Assembly (NCBI GenBank): GCA_947462335.1
Contig: OX381707.1
Coordinates: 79,446,610 to 79,510,609 of the forward strand
Direction: 5' to 3'
Source: Harmothoe impar
Lineage: Eukaryota; Annelida; Polychaeta; Phyllodocida; Polynoidae
Length of the DNA stretch: 64,000 nucleotides
The notes beneath the pieces are model-generated. The model had not been told where the DNA came from, did not search any database, and saw only the letters and a program-made list of their open reading frames with translations. The translations under genes and the position numbers were made by a program. This document shows, one piece after another, positions 33,967 to 44,895 of this stretch. Numbering within the stretch: the stretch's first letter is position 1; every line of letters starts with the position of its first letter.

Positions 33967-35650
33967 CGAGGAGGCAGGTGCGGCAGGCCGGGTGTAGACA
34001 GGCACGGGTACCACAGGCAGCTGGTGTAGGCCTGCTCCGTAGTGAGGACTACCAGAGAGCTGCCGAGCAAAAAGTGCCGCTCGTGCTACTGTGAGATGCC
34101 AGGGATGCTGCTGGTGCCAAGGTTAGGAGGGGATCGGTGCTTCTTCCTTCTCCGAGCTTTCTCTGCTGCTTGTGATTAGGATCTGACTCAGACAAGGCGG
34201 TAGTGTCTTGAGCCTGAGGGCCCTAGAAGTAATGTGACCAATATGTAGATAAACAGGATGTTGGAATTCCCAGGGGAAGAGTTATCACACTCTGGTTAAG
34301 CCTCAATGCTTCTCTGTGCATGTCCACACTGCTAGAACTCAATGTAGTAAGCGGTATAATCTATTGGTGTAATCTAGTAGTTTTTACAGCATGTACTACG
34401 GTACTAGTGTACATGGGCTGTAGAAAATACTGTTCCTTTACAGTATTTATGGTGTCAGTATTGAGATTCCAGTATGCTTTAAAGCAGAGTGTAACGCACG
34501 TTGCTGGTTATGTATGATCGATAAGCTCCAAGTTTAATGTCACAGACGGCCGTGCTTCAGGCTTCACGCCTGCTGAGTAAGTGTCCAGGCATCCACCATA
34601 GGAAGTGCCTCCCTCCTCATGTTATTACCCACCAACCACAGGAATGACATAAGTGTGGTTAGAGGCTGGTATAAATAGAGACCCTCCAGTGTCACACGCC
34701 TCTATGAATATAAATAAGGATCCACCACCACCTCCTTGTGTGTGAGTACACTACAGGAGGTGTCAGGGGACACTGTTATGATAGACGAGTCCCCCACACT
34801 GCCCCCTCAGACACTCACTGAGTGACAACACTAAGGGGCAGCACAATGGGGTCTTTGTGCAGGTCTGAGATAGCAGGAGAGTGACCCTCCAGGGTCGTCT
34901 CTAACACTGATAGTAGTAGCGCCGGTATGCGCCTCCAGTACCCGTATACACCAACACTGCAGTTATCCAGCAGTTTTTTGCCGCTCACCACCCACCCACC
35001 CACGTGGGTGTGTTTAATGGTGGGATGTGTGAGGTGGGTGCGTGGTATGTTATACACTGGGGTCTGGGATCTGTCTCCTGTCTGTGGCGGCTCCTGGGGA
35101 GGTAGTGCCAGCCTGGTAGGAGGTAGGTGGGGAGGTGCTAACGGCTATAGCGATAATCCTGGTAGCTTCATATGGGCGGCCATGTTAGTTTTGTCCTCGG
35201 AATATCATGCGAGATTTAGCTTGGTACCAAACTCCTATAGCCCCTAGCTTGTCAGGAACAAGTTCAGTTGCGAGAGTAGAACCAATATCTCACAAGACCT
35301 ACGGTGCTGGTGTACACGTGTTGTTGTGAGTGAAGAACCAAATCTCACGAGACCTATGTTGCCAGGAACAAGTTCCCTCCTGTTACTGCGTTATACAGGA
35401 GGTGTGGATGTGGTGGTGTTGTACACTGATATCAGTACAGGCAGGCTGCAGACCTGATCTGTATACCTGAACACCTCCTCCTGCCTCTCCTCCTCCTGGG
35501 GCTCCCTCAGTAGATCATCCACCGTTACTGCCTCCCCGTAGAGTGCCACCACGGCCGCCACACGGTCGTCAGAGGTGCCTCCCGGGGTCCGCGGGGAGGG
35601 AGGGAGATGAGTGATTGGCTGTACGGTAGGGGTACCAATAACTGTAGAGG
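33967..35650. other. Intergenic, no gene seen
   Basis: No recognisable gene, RNA or transposon. The frames at 34815-35247 and 35391-35771 (up to 126 codons) lack motifs. The last of these runs into a tandem duplication whose second copy does not keep the frame. Confidence 0.4.
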
Positions 35651-36094
35651 CACCAGTAACACCAAGGCTGCTGCGGTAACCCTGTCTTCTTCTTCTATGA
35701 CACCAGATACATCCACTATAGTTCCAGTCCAGGACAATCCCTTCTTCCTTGTCCACAGCTAATGTATCCACAAAATTCTTAATGCAATACCACCCACTAC
35801 GATGTCCTGGTATTGGTAATGTGAGGTGGTAGGAGGCAATTCAGCAGGTGCAAAATTAGAGGTAGAATTGGTCACCAGTAACAGCAAGGCTGCTGTGATA
35901 AGGCTGTCTTCTTCTCCTATGACACCCAGTACATCCACTATAGTTTCAGGCCAGGAAGACCCCTTTTTCTCCGTTTACATCCAATATATCTACTTTAGTC
36001 CTAATGCAAAAACACCCACTACGGTGTCCTGGTATTGGTCATGTAAGGTGGCAGGAGGCAATTCAGCAGGTGCAAAATGAGAGGTAGAATTGGT
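35651..36094. repeat. Two-copy 222-bp tandem duplication
   Basis: CACCAGTAACACCAAGGCTG starts at 35651 and CACCAGTAACAGCAAGGCTG at 35873. Both run through TACATCCACTATAGTT, CACCCACTACG.TGTCCTGG and GCAATTCAGCAGGTGCAAAA. The copies are about 85-90 percent alike, with small indels. No frame spans both. Confidence 0.88.
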
Positions 36095-37891
36095 CCCCAG
36101 TGGGTGTGAGCGCTCCAACCCCTCTCTGTTCCCTCCTCCCAGTCTACAGCTTAAGGCCGTACAGTGCTGCCCCACCCTGCTTTCAGCTTGGGGGCAGACC
36201 GTGCAGCCCGACTAGTCTGGCTGAATGGGTGATTGGTTCTGGTGCTATTGGTGCCAATCGGGGCTGCCTGTGGGTGCATGTGGCGTTACAGCCGTGTTCC
36301 CCTTTATGCCACACGGCCCTGGTGTACCTGGTGTGTGGGTGTGGCAGGTGCAGCGTGGAGGTGTGGAGGCACGCGGGTAGACTGATTAATGATGGACGGC
36401 CAGGTAGGTGGAGGAAGGTGGGTAGGTAGGTAGGTACTCAGGTGGGTGCCAAGACTCCTGCACCTGACTACACTCACCTGTACACGTGCACCTCGTGTGA
36501 CCCCCCCACTGAGTGCAGGCACCTGGTCACAGCGTGCAGATCCACAGCTAGTGTCACAAGTCAATATTAAGAAATATCCCTTCATCAATGTTGAAAGATA
36601 ACCATGGGCCTTGTTGATTTGATGAAATAGGTGTTATCATTTGCGGAAACCCTAAGCATTCTGTCAGGGCGAGTGCTGTATGGTTCGTCGATTTTACGAA
36701 ATGCCCCTTGATCAATATTAAAAGAATAACTTCTTGTAGGTTTGATGAAATATGTTTTGTCACTGATGGTTCTTGCTGTCCTTTTTTAATTTGAATAAAG
36801 TGTGGTATTGTTGCCTCTTTAGTTGTAGGGGTGTGGGTCCCTTATCAGGAGACTGCTGCATGCAAGGTGGCAGAAGGTTGCAGAAGGTTGAAGATAGATA
36901 GGGTTTGGTAATGTGTTGATGGTTTCTCTATGTCACACCTCCTGCCCCCTCCAGTGCTTATCAACCAGTGTCTCTATCATAACACTGCTTCCTAGAGTAG
37001 AGTAAAGGGATGCTTTGTTGTTGCTGAGGTCACCAACGGCCATCAGAGGGTGACTCATGTAAGCCTACACCACTGTACTCACTCCAGTACCTCTCAATAA
37101 AGAGTTCCCATGCAGTCCTTGTGCCTGTGAGGGGTCTGACTACCCCCCAGCATGGCTCCCTCCAGTCTCCTGTACCAGCAATGTCTCCTCCTGTGTGTTT
37201 TGGTACTGGGGGGGGGGGTGACTCAGTGGCGTCTCAGCCCTCTCAGTTGGCTCTGCTACCCCTCAGTGTGACAGCACCCTCTCACAGAGCTCCTCCAGTA
37301 GATCGGGGAGTGTACCAGCAGCCCTCAGACGGCCTCACTGCCTCCTCCAGGGCGTCCTGCTGCCTCTCTCCCGGCCTGGAGTGGTGTGGGCGCGGCATGG
37401 GCGGATGGAGGAGGGAGGTGGAGGCTGGGTGGGTGTCTGGGTGGGATCCCTGCAGGAGGCGCTGGTGGTGGATACTGCTTGGTGGTAGAGGTGGGCAATC
37501 GTCCTGTAACTGGCAATCATTGCTTGCCCCTAACATGTATGGATGCAGTGCAGCGCCCCGCCTTTTAATTCACATAATCATTGTGAATAACTGAAATTCC
37601 CCAGCGCTGAATCATACACCGGTGTTCCTAAAAAAAAAAAACAGCCTTCAAATTCCTGCATGTTCAATATTAGAGTAAAGTTCCCACAGTCACATGCCGA
37701 AACCCCGCAATCATTGCAAGAATGCAATGTCTGCAAGTAAGGGGGATGCACCAATCTAGCTCAGAAAATGCATGATCATAAATTGACATGAGGATTAAAG
37801 GGTTAAAGCTGTACTCCTGTTAGTATGTGAATGTCTAGGAATAGAGAGATAGGGAAGGATAAGGGAAGAGTCAGGGAAAGAAGGGGGAAGA
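36095..37891. other. Intergenic, minor tandem repeats, no gene seen
   Basis: At about 36560-36775 a segment of roughly 130-140 bases with TCAATATTAA.A, CCCTT.ATCAAT and TTGATGAAATA is duplicated. A 157-codon frame at 37121-37594 and its opposite-strand shadows are low complexity without motifs. GGTAGGTAGGTAGGTA lies at 36419-36434. Confidence 0.45.
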
Positions 37892-38117
37892 GTGATGGAG
37901 GGAGGGAGGGAGGGAGGCAGGGAGGGAGGGAGGCAGGGAGGGAGGGAAGGAAGGAGCGAGGCAGAGGGAGGGAGTGAGGGAAGGAGGGACCGAGGCAGAG
38001 GGAGGGAGGGAGAGAGGGAGAGAGGGAGAGAGGGAGGAAGCGACGGTGAGAGGGAGGGAGGGAGGGAGGGAGGGAGGGAGGGAGGGAGGGAGGAAGGGAG
38101 GGAGGGAGGAGGGGTGG
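37892..38117. repeat. Purine-only (GGGA)n microsatellite
   Basis: About 225 bases of GGGAGGGA and close variants with almost no pyrimidines on the plus strand. This mirror-repeat-rich tract could form triplex (H-DNA). The 77- and 89-codon frames are translations of the repeat. Confidence 0.92.
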
Positions 38118-38779
38118 AGGAATAGACTGAGCAAGCTCACATGTTTAATCTAAGTCATATCCGAAAGGCATCATACTGAGTGCACTAAGTGCAATGCAAC
38201 TTTATACACAAATGTATTTTTGGCATGGATATCAGCAGTATACCTATATCTATTTATTTCGCCTTTCGTGGAATAAAAGATATCCACATACATATACAAG
38301 TTACATAAATATACAAGAGTTTTATAGTCCCAGAGTTTACATTTATGTAAAGGGTTTAAGTATATATCTAAAGCATATTGAATTAGTTACACTAATGGAA
38401 AATACAACATTAACCTCGCTAATTGTTATTGATTTGAGATTGAGAACAGTTGATTACGATAGACAGTACAGTGAATGTGTTTGTAGAAGCGTGCTCCAAA
38501 ACTAACTCCCAGATCTCCTTCCCAATTACAGCCCAGAAGAGAAACTTTTCATCTGACCATACTGTAATGCACACCTCATATCTCCCTGCACATATCTTAC
38601 GTCCATATACGCCCCTCTCACCCCCCACGCCCACTCACCCCTACTAAAGGCACACATCTGTGTAGCGATTACTACTGGAAATCTCCCCCAGGTGTCTCTG
38701 ACGTTCTCAACCTTTTCCAGCCTGATAGAATTGAAAGACATCAAAAGACAATACTGTCAGCAATATCTGATAGAATCTC

Positions 38780-39340
38780 ACACAATATGTACGTAAAGGG
38801 GGCCCTATGGTGCAATACGGCTAATGCCGCCCTAGGATATGATAGCAGAGCCTTCACACTTTATTGTTGCTGTAATAGCCTCGGGGAGAAGATGAAAGTG
38901 TCAAAAGGGACATCGAATATTGGATCCGCATCAGCAAAATATGTCTAGATATCATCAGGCTTTGACTGCTGCTGAAGGTCTACTGAGAATAATATATATA
39001 TCCTCTTTTCTAAAAGTATCTACATCCTTAATTCTGAAACATTATTGTTGATATTATCGTAGTAAATATCATAAGTTAATATTTAACTGATTGTGTCAAT
39101 TTGATTTGAGCTGAAAAGGGATATGAAAAATGGATCTATGTTCAACTTAATCTCAAATTGTGAAAAAAACGTACATAAGTGTGTGCCAACCTGAAAGTAT
39201 CTTCTGTACACAATAAATAGAGCATCCTTCTTGCATGTCTTCTCATACATAATTATGCCGGGCTGAATACCATTTTGGATTATGTGAGCATGAAATATGT
39301 TGTACATTGTGTGACTAGCATACAGTTTTCCTACAACTCT
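38780..39340. repeat. Duplicated segment R, copy 1 (partner 45232-45790)
   Basis: It matches 45232-45790 collinearly at about 80 percent. Shared runs include GATATGATAGCAGAGCCTTC, ATATCATCAGGCTTT, ACTGCTGCTGAAGGTC, AACTGATTGTGTCAATTTGA and TTGTACATTGTGTGAC. This copy is contiguous with GATAGAATTGAAAGACAT at 38724, whereas the partner is separated from its GATAGAATTGAAGGACAT (40245) by the LINE fragment. Confidence 0.82.
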
Positions 39341-39816
39341 TGATTGGCTTTTCCTTCCTTCACTGCCATTAGGCCGGATGAAAACACCATCATTGCTCTT
39401 TCTAAGCATTGAAAGCAGTGACTGCCTCCTTCCCTGTCAATATTCCCAATATCACTCTTTCCTCCTGTCTGCCTGCTTCTGGCCCTTCACCCAAATCGTT
39501 AGTTCTCCGCTTGCGATCCTATCCTGACTATAATTACCCTCCCTAATCCCCTTGTGACCAGCTCTATGGGTTAACATCCCTTCCCTGTTTTACCTGTCTT
39601 TATCTGAATCAGAGAACACGGTTGCTATAATTACCCCTGGCCTTTGGCACTGCTCGCCTTACTGTTATCAACACAGATGGTCTGTTATCTATTTTTAGCT
39701 CAATAACTACTCATCTGCTGCTTACTTATCCTTGTTAGGAAGGGTAAGCTTGTTTACCCCAGAACCCTCCCTTATTGGTAATCAATACTGCTTTGAGCTG
39801 AGGTGAATTTAAGGAG

Positions 39817-39818
<2 letters not shown>
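39341..39818. repeat. Array unit: pyrimidine-rich section and block P, copy 1
   Basis: A C/T-rich stretch (TTCCTCCTGTCTGCCTGCTTC) is followed by CACCCAAATC.TTAGTTC and block P at 39588-39780, ending AGAACCCTCCCTTATTGG. The same order occurs at 46430-46760 and, shorter, at 54880-55135 and 55140-55415. Confidence 0.75.

Positions 39819-39872
<54 letters not shown>
39819..39872. repeat. (AT)n microsatellite
   Basis: An uninterrupted AT dinucleotide run of about 54 bases. Confidence 0.97.
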
Positions 39873-39877
<5 letters not shown>

Positions 39878-40262
39878 TATTATAGAATGCTTGCAAATGC
39901 AAATTAAAATGGTTCATTCCCAGTCCTCTGTCTACATTGCTTGCTTATTAGCTAGATAATCACTTAATGGACCAATATTGATTTGATTGGTTTTATGCTT
40001 AATGAGAGGGGTTAACTGCTGTTGAGAGTCCTAGAAGGAAGTGCATTTAGTGGTACATTTAAATGGCAAAGAACTTTGTTTACACACAAATTTGATATGC
40101 ATGCAAATGACAAAATAACATATCAAGAACACAAAGTATTACCTTTCCTTTCATACACAATCATGTTGATGGAGAAACCTGATTGAACACACTTAGATAT
40201 CCTCAACATGGGAGAGACACCATCCATCTGACCATACTGATAGAATTGAAGGACATAATGCG
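39873..40262. repeat. Array unit: block Q, copy 1
   Basis: Contains TAGAATGCTTGC, GGTTCATTCCCAGTCCTC, ATCACTTAATGGACCAATAT and AAGGAAGTGCATTTAG.GGTA, all matched at 46870-47060. It ends at GATAGAATTGAAGGACAT, directly before the LINE fragment. Confidence 0.7.
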
Positions 40263-41457
40263 CTTACTAATTATGATTGGACTGCACTTCATGCAACCAG
40301 ATGTCCTGACACAGCATGGGACATTATACATACTGCCATTGATATTCATCTTAATATGATGTGCCCTTTAAAGAACCACCAGTTTAGAACTAAGGATGAA
40401 CCATGGTTAACCCCTGACTTAAAAAGGAAAATTTTTGAGAAAGACATTGCCTCGAAATATGCTAAGAGGACTGGCCTCATTGAATATCATAATATTTCCA
40501 ATATTTTAAGCAATAGAGTTAAACACCTGGTAGAAAATGCAAAACAGAGATATATTAAGGAATATGAAAAGGAGGATGGCAAAACCTTTTGGCGCAAATC
40601 AGAGGAATTATTACCTAATAAATGCAAAAATAATATAATTTGTTTAGCAGATGAAAATTCCGGCCTACCCATACCACATGAGCAAACGGCAGAGCATATC
40701 AACAATTACTTCATTAGTATTGGACCTAAATTCGCAGCTCATTATAATGCCCCATGGACATGCTGGCACCACCACAGATCTACTCATAGATGATCTTATC
40801 ATAAGTAAAGAAATGGTATTCAATACAGCCAGACTCATAAATACTAGAAAAGCCTCTGCAATCCCATTTATTAATGCCAGAATAATTAAGGATGCTATGC
40901 TAGCCATTCCAGACAAATTTGCTTTTCTCTATAATCTTTTACTCAAGCAAAATTCCCTACTAAATGGAAACAAGCAATAGTCACTCCTCTGCCAAAACCA
41001 GGTGATAAAGCCAAGGTCACCAACTATAGGCCTATTTCACAAATTCCACTGCCAGGCAAAGTGCTTGAACACATCATTCACACACATATCACCTCATGTC
41101 TGGAAAATAATAACCTTCTTAATGAGAAACAAGGGGGTTTCAGAAAAGGGCACTCTACTATTTCTACTGTAGCTGATTTTACAGATGAGCTATTTCATAG
41201 CATGGACGATAATAAAAGTACCCTAGCCTCATTCATAGATATGTCCAAAGCATTTGACGTGGTTAATCATGCAATTCTATTGTCTAAATGTGAGGAATTG
41301 CGTATAAGAAATGATATCTTAGGCTGGTTAAAAGACTACTTATTTCAAAGATCCAAAAAAACTGTGCTAATGGTATCACCTCTAGTGAAGGTTACCTTCA
41401 ATGTGGAGTCCCTTGAGCAGGGGTCTATTTTAGGCCCCTTGCTCTTTCTTATATATG
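40263..41457 (+). pseudogene. Non-LTR retrotransposon reverse transcriptase fragment, 5' part
   Basis: The frame starts inside ORF2 at NALTNYDW and reaches KDEPWLTPDLKRKIFEKD, the linker before the RT domain. Frameshifts near 40750-40790 and 40940-40950 move the frame away and back. RT motifs follow: WKQAIVTPLPKPGD, NYRPISQIPLPGKVLE, NEKQGGFRKGHST, SFIDMSKAFDVVNH and EQGSILGPLLFLIY. These fit the CR1/Jockey-like assemblage, but the clade is not resolved by eye. The endonuclease and ORF1 are missing. The frame is cut at 41457 by the TIR element and resumes at 44896. It is a dead, 5'-truncated copy. Confidence 0.9.
41453..41457. repeat. Target-site duplication ATATG, left
   Basis: ATATG here and at 44892-44896 bracket the insertion. 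Keeping one copy restores the LINE frame as I-Y-V-N-D-I. Confidence 0.85.
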
Positions 41458-42046
41458 GAAGGGGCTACAGGATTTTTCCAAGCCCCAAAATATCACATAT
41501 TTCAATATAAATCTGAGAAATCAAGTTCATCCTTTAATTTTTTTCTACTGATTCGTGACCTTTGCTTTGCTCATTAGTATAAATGTGTAATTTGTGGGGA
41601 TTGATGATTATTTTTATAAGAAAAACGGTATTAAATAGCTAAAAACAGCCCAAAATGCATGTCCCCTGACCAAAGTTGAACTTATGCAGATTTTTTATCA
41701 CGTTTCTATATACATTTTTACATTTTCACTTATTATTTTTGAAAGTATATGGTAAAGGCAATATAAACGTGATTTTTCCCTATTTTTCTAATTATTTCCT
41801 AGTTCTCCATATTTGGTTATCAATATGTTATTACATACACAATATCATCACAGCAACTTTGTGATAACTTATCCATAGTGAAAAAATGTTTAGACATGAT
41901 ATTCTAACTTATTTTTAAATGGTTTGACGAAATATCAAGTCGGGTAGAGTACAGCACTGAGCCTAAACCTCTGTATTGCGCTAAAACTTCACTTCCGGTT
42001 CAGCATAAGTATCAGTCCGCCAACTGAGCTGGGGGTTCCTAGTAAG

Positions 42047-42118
42047 TCCGAGATGGTCGAGTGGTTAGCGTCCGCGCCTCTCGCGCGCCGGACCCGGGTT
42101 CGATTCCCGGCCGTAACT
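42047..42118 (+). tRNA. tRNA-Glu(CUC)-like pseudogene
   Basis: Length (72) and spacing equal a tRNA-Glu. The A-box TGGTCGAGTGG starts at 42054. The anticodon loop is CTCTCGC with anticodon CTC and a four-pair stem. The T arm CCGGGTTCGATTCCCGG pairs perfectly and holds the B-box. The acceptor fails: the 5' strand TCCGAGA does not pair with the 3' strand CCGTAAC. It is therefore a pseudogene, or the Pol III promoter of a tRNA-derived repeat, rather than a working tRNA. A four-base T run does not follow closely, except TTTTCC about five bases on. Confidence 0.75.
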
Positions 42119-42360
42119 TGTCTTTTCCGTTTTTGTTTAGTTTCGTTTTAGATCGCTTGGTTTTAGGGTTAGAATAGAGTTATTTCATTGGAAACAAAGC
42201 CTAAGCACTAGAAAAGATCCTATATTTGGACGTACAATAGATGAACTAAGCCCACACTCCCAAATACGTGGCACTGATCAACTTGTCAGCGGCTCAGTCC
42301 CTTGGTCTTGAACTTAAACTTGACCTAATTCCATTGACCTAATTTCCCATGACGGGGCAC

Positions 42361-42593
42361 TTTCGCGTGGCTCCACATTTGGAGAATGTGGAGCCCAGGC
42401 GGATATCCGGTTTCGCTAGTACCCATCAGAAATTTATAGAATAGTGCTAAACAGGAAGTAACCAGCTAAATTATTTTCTCCACATTCTCTAGTCTAGAGG
42501 TTAGACATTCGTACATGCACCCTGTGTCTACGTTCCTCCGGTAGTTGGGCCGAAGCAGGACTACACATTCTCCAAATGTGGAGCCACGCGAAA
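42361..42593. mobile_element. 233-bp element with perfect 30-bp inverted repeats
   Basis: The first 30 bases (starting TTTCGCGTGGCTCCACATTT) are the exact reverse complement of the last 30 (42564-42593). Each arm contains its own small hairpin, CACATT with AATGTG. Outer flanks GGGGCAC and GGGCCCA extend the pairing imperfectly. The interior is unrelated and non-coding. It looks like a young MITE nested in the larger insertion. Confidence 0.85.
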
Positions 42594-42780
42594 GGGCCCA
42601 CGATCGATCCCCGAGTATTTTTCACTAAGTTTTCAGTCTATTATAGTTTGATCATCTTTATTTTTCATCATTTAATCAATTAGAATTGTGAAATAAGCCT
42701 AATTTGTACAAATAAAGACGATATTAGGACAATAAGGGTGGAGGACTACTTTTTAGCGTACCAAATAGCGTGGGCATAGA

Positions 42781-42842
42781 CCGGAAGTGAGTGCAGAGCA
42801 AGGTGTCATGGCGGATCAGGACATGGTTGGAGACGATGCAGG
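42781..42842 (+). other. Exon-like segment with promoter-like motifs
   Basis: CCGGAAGTGA (ETS-type site, 42781) precedes CATGGCGGATC at 42807. From the ATG at 42808 an 11-codon frame, M-A-D-Q-D-M-V-G-D-D-A, runs to CAG|GTTAAT, a plausible splice donor at 42842. ETS plus ATGGCGG at a start codon is a common housekeeping promoter layout. This could be a first exon captured by the transposon, the remnant of the transposase first exon, or coincidence. Weak evidence. Confidence 0.3.
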
Positions 42843-42896
42843 TTAATAAAATGTCTTTTTCTCTGTTATTATGTAACAGATACATTTAAAAATAAA

Positions 42897-43047
42897 TACA
42901 GGATCAGTTTAAGTTCTGTATTTCCCCTCCAGATTGAAATCTCAAGGCCCCGTATTTCGTTTCAACCCTTATAAAGGGTTTCAACGAAATACGGTGCCTT
43001 TCGATTTCAATCTGTCGGGGAAATACAGAACTTAAACAAATCCTGTA
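42897..43047. repeat. 151-base near-perfect hairpin
   Basis: The left arm (42897-42970) reads TACAGGATCAGTTTAAGTTC, then TGTATTTCCCC, CAGATTGAAATC, CCGTATTTCGTT, CAACCCTT. The right arm (42973-43047) is its reverse complement with a few mismatches and small bulges, and the loop is essentially absent (CCCTTATAAAGGG). It is either a terminal-to-terminal MITE or a sequence selected for long double-stranded RNA. Confidence 0.88.
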
Positions 43048-43307
43048 TACATATTTGCCATCTACTATACCCAATATATTTGCATGATTAAAATAAAACT
43101 ACAAGTGGAATTATTTCTCCTTGCTTTAGAGCCTGAAAAGTCAATAAGAAAACGTATTGTTTAAGGGCCTAAAGTTTAAGTGGCAATATTCCTACCTAAA
43201 TTAAACTGAAATTACATGTAAATCAATGGACTACATCCTTGTGGCCATATCTAAAGGTGTGCATAGCTAAACCTTTGGATTTTAGTGTATTTATGATGTT
43301 TTTACAC

Positions 43308-44323
43308 CTGTTGTGTTCAGAAGATGTTGTGTTCAGAAGATGTTGTGTTCAGAAGATGGTAGAAAACTGGTATATACAAGCAAATATATGCTAAAAATCA
43401 CTTACAATAAAGCATAGGGAGCTCACATGAATCACCTCATGGCAGTGAAATGGTGTGGTCTATGATAGTTTAGCTAGAAACCAACATGTTGTGTTCGTGA
43501 GTTGTTGTGTTCAGAAGATGTTGTGTTCAGAAGATGTTGTGTTCAGAAGAAGTTGTGTTCATAATGTTGTGTTAGTAAGATAGTAGGAAAAAGACATTTA
43601 GAAGCAGGGATCAGATAGGAAATTCACAACTATTGTCACAATCAACAAATATCAATGACCGCATTACAAATTCATGGTCAATTTCATCTAGATGTACATG
43701 TAACTTAACATGTTGTGTCTGTAAGGTGTTGTGTTCAGAAGATGTTGTGTTCAGAAGATATTGTGTTCAGAAGATGTTGTGTTCATAATGTTGTGTTCCT
43801 AAGATAGTATGAAAAAGACGATTAGAAGCAGGGTTCTGATAACAAAACAATAACTATAGTACTTATCAGCATGTATCAATAAGGTCAATGCAAAAACATG
43901 CTCGATTCTAACTAAATCTACATTGAAATTCACATGTTGTGCTCAGAAGGTGTTGTGTTCAGAAGATGTTGTGTTGCTAATATAGAAGAGACAAAATACA
44001 TTTACAAGGTGGGCCATGATACAAACTCACTTACAATTGTTATAATCAACAGTTAACAATGGGTTCCTGGCGAATAAATGGTTAATTTCATGTATATCTA
44101 CATTCAAATCTAGAAGTTGTGTTCATAAGATGTTGTATTCATAAGATAACGTAATGCTTCATTTTTCAAAGTTAAGCCATTAGAAACAGCGGGTACTTTC
44201 ACAGTCTAAATTGTACATATATCTCCTACATGTCCCAATAATTTAAATAAGATATTTCTAATTATTTCATGCTTTTTTAATCCATGTTGTGTTCGTTAGA
44301 CAGTATGTTGTGTTCAAGAGATT
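43308..44323. repeat. Spaced 16-bp satellite with about 224-bp higher-order period
   Basis: Clusters of the unit TGTTGTGTTCAGAAGA lie at about 43308-43358, 43486-43580, 43709-43803, 43933-43980, 44112-44150 and 44283-44323. A single inverted copy lies near 44688-44704. Clusters hold two to five units each. The 130-180-base spacers are themselves related: ATAGTA.GAAAAAGAC..TTAGAAGCAGG and AATTTCAT.TA.ATCTACATT.AAAT recur. It is a higher-order repeat inside a transposon. Confidence 0.88.
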
Positions 44324-44895
44324 TAACATTACCACTGTTAAGCAGGTATTATCACAGGGTTTTGAAGCAATACCAGCAAATAATCTATTATAAGAGCAAA
44401 GATATATACCTTAACTGTTCAGGGAGCTACCATACATATAGAATAAGGGAATGCTCTTGTAGATAATTTAAAGAAGAAATGTATCTAAATATAGGGATCC
44501 ACATACTGGGATAAAAATCGATAAAATATAAACATATAAAGTCCTACATAATAGGGAAAAGAGTAATGATTACTTCTTTTACTGAATGCATGTATAGATA
44601 TATAATCTAGCATGATATTTAATATAAATGATATAGAAAAATATCATTTCCAAGCATATAACTATTGATTTTATTGTGAATCTCACGAACACAACATGTG
44701 TCTGGAGGCTTAAGAAGGCATACATGTTCATGGTACTCTAGAACAATGGTTAAAAAAGCTGCTGTGCCAATTCTAACATATGTAAAGGAACAGGTGCTAT
44801 ACAATATTAAGGAGAAACGTGGTAATGATCAGACAATATCTCTAATTTTGCCAACATGTTAAGAGGGTGGAAAAATCCCGTAGCCCCTCCCATAT

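Larger units (their letters stand above)
41458..44891. mobile_element. 3.43-kb non-autonomous TIR element inserted in the LINE
   Basis: The left end GAAGGGGCTACAGGATTTTT plus CCA is the inverted repeat of the right end TGGAAAAATCCCGTAGCCCC plus TCCC (20 of about 22 positions). The LINE RT frame is broken exactly at its edges with a 5-bp ATATG duplication. The longest interior open frame is about 62 codons, so no transposase is encoded. The interior holds a tRNA-Glu-like sequence (42047-42118), a 30-bp inverted-repeat element (42361-42593), an exon-like segment (42808-42841), a 151-base hairpin (42897-43047) and a spaced 16-bp satellite (43308-44323). The termini do not match a superfamily I can name with confidence. 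Confidence 0.88.

Noticed and set aside
33489..34070. 193-codon minus-strand open frame
   Set aside because: No domain or signal sequence, it overlaps a 33-bp minisatellite, and competing frames of similar composition exist on the other strand.
35391..35771. 126-codon minus-strand open frame
   Set aside because: It enters the 222-bp tandem duplication, whose second copy does not maintain it.
37121..37594. 157-codon plus-strand open frame and several opposite-strand shadows
   Set aside because: Low complexity, no motif, and all frames in this C/G-rich stretch are open to a similar extent.
37871..38140. 89- and 77-codon frames over the GGGA tract
   Set aside because: Simple-repeat translations (Ser/Leu/Pro or Gly/Arg/Glu only).
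42047..42118. Functional tRNA-Glu gene
   Set aside because: The acceptor strands do not pair, so it is listed as a pseudogene-like sequence.
43308..44323. CRISPR-like spaced repeat
   Set aside because: Repeat clusters with related, not unique, spacers. It is a higher-order satellite in a transposon.
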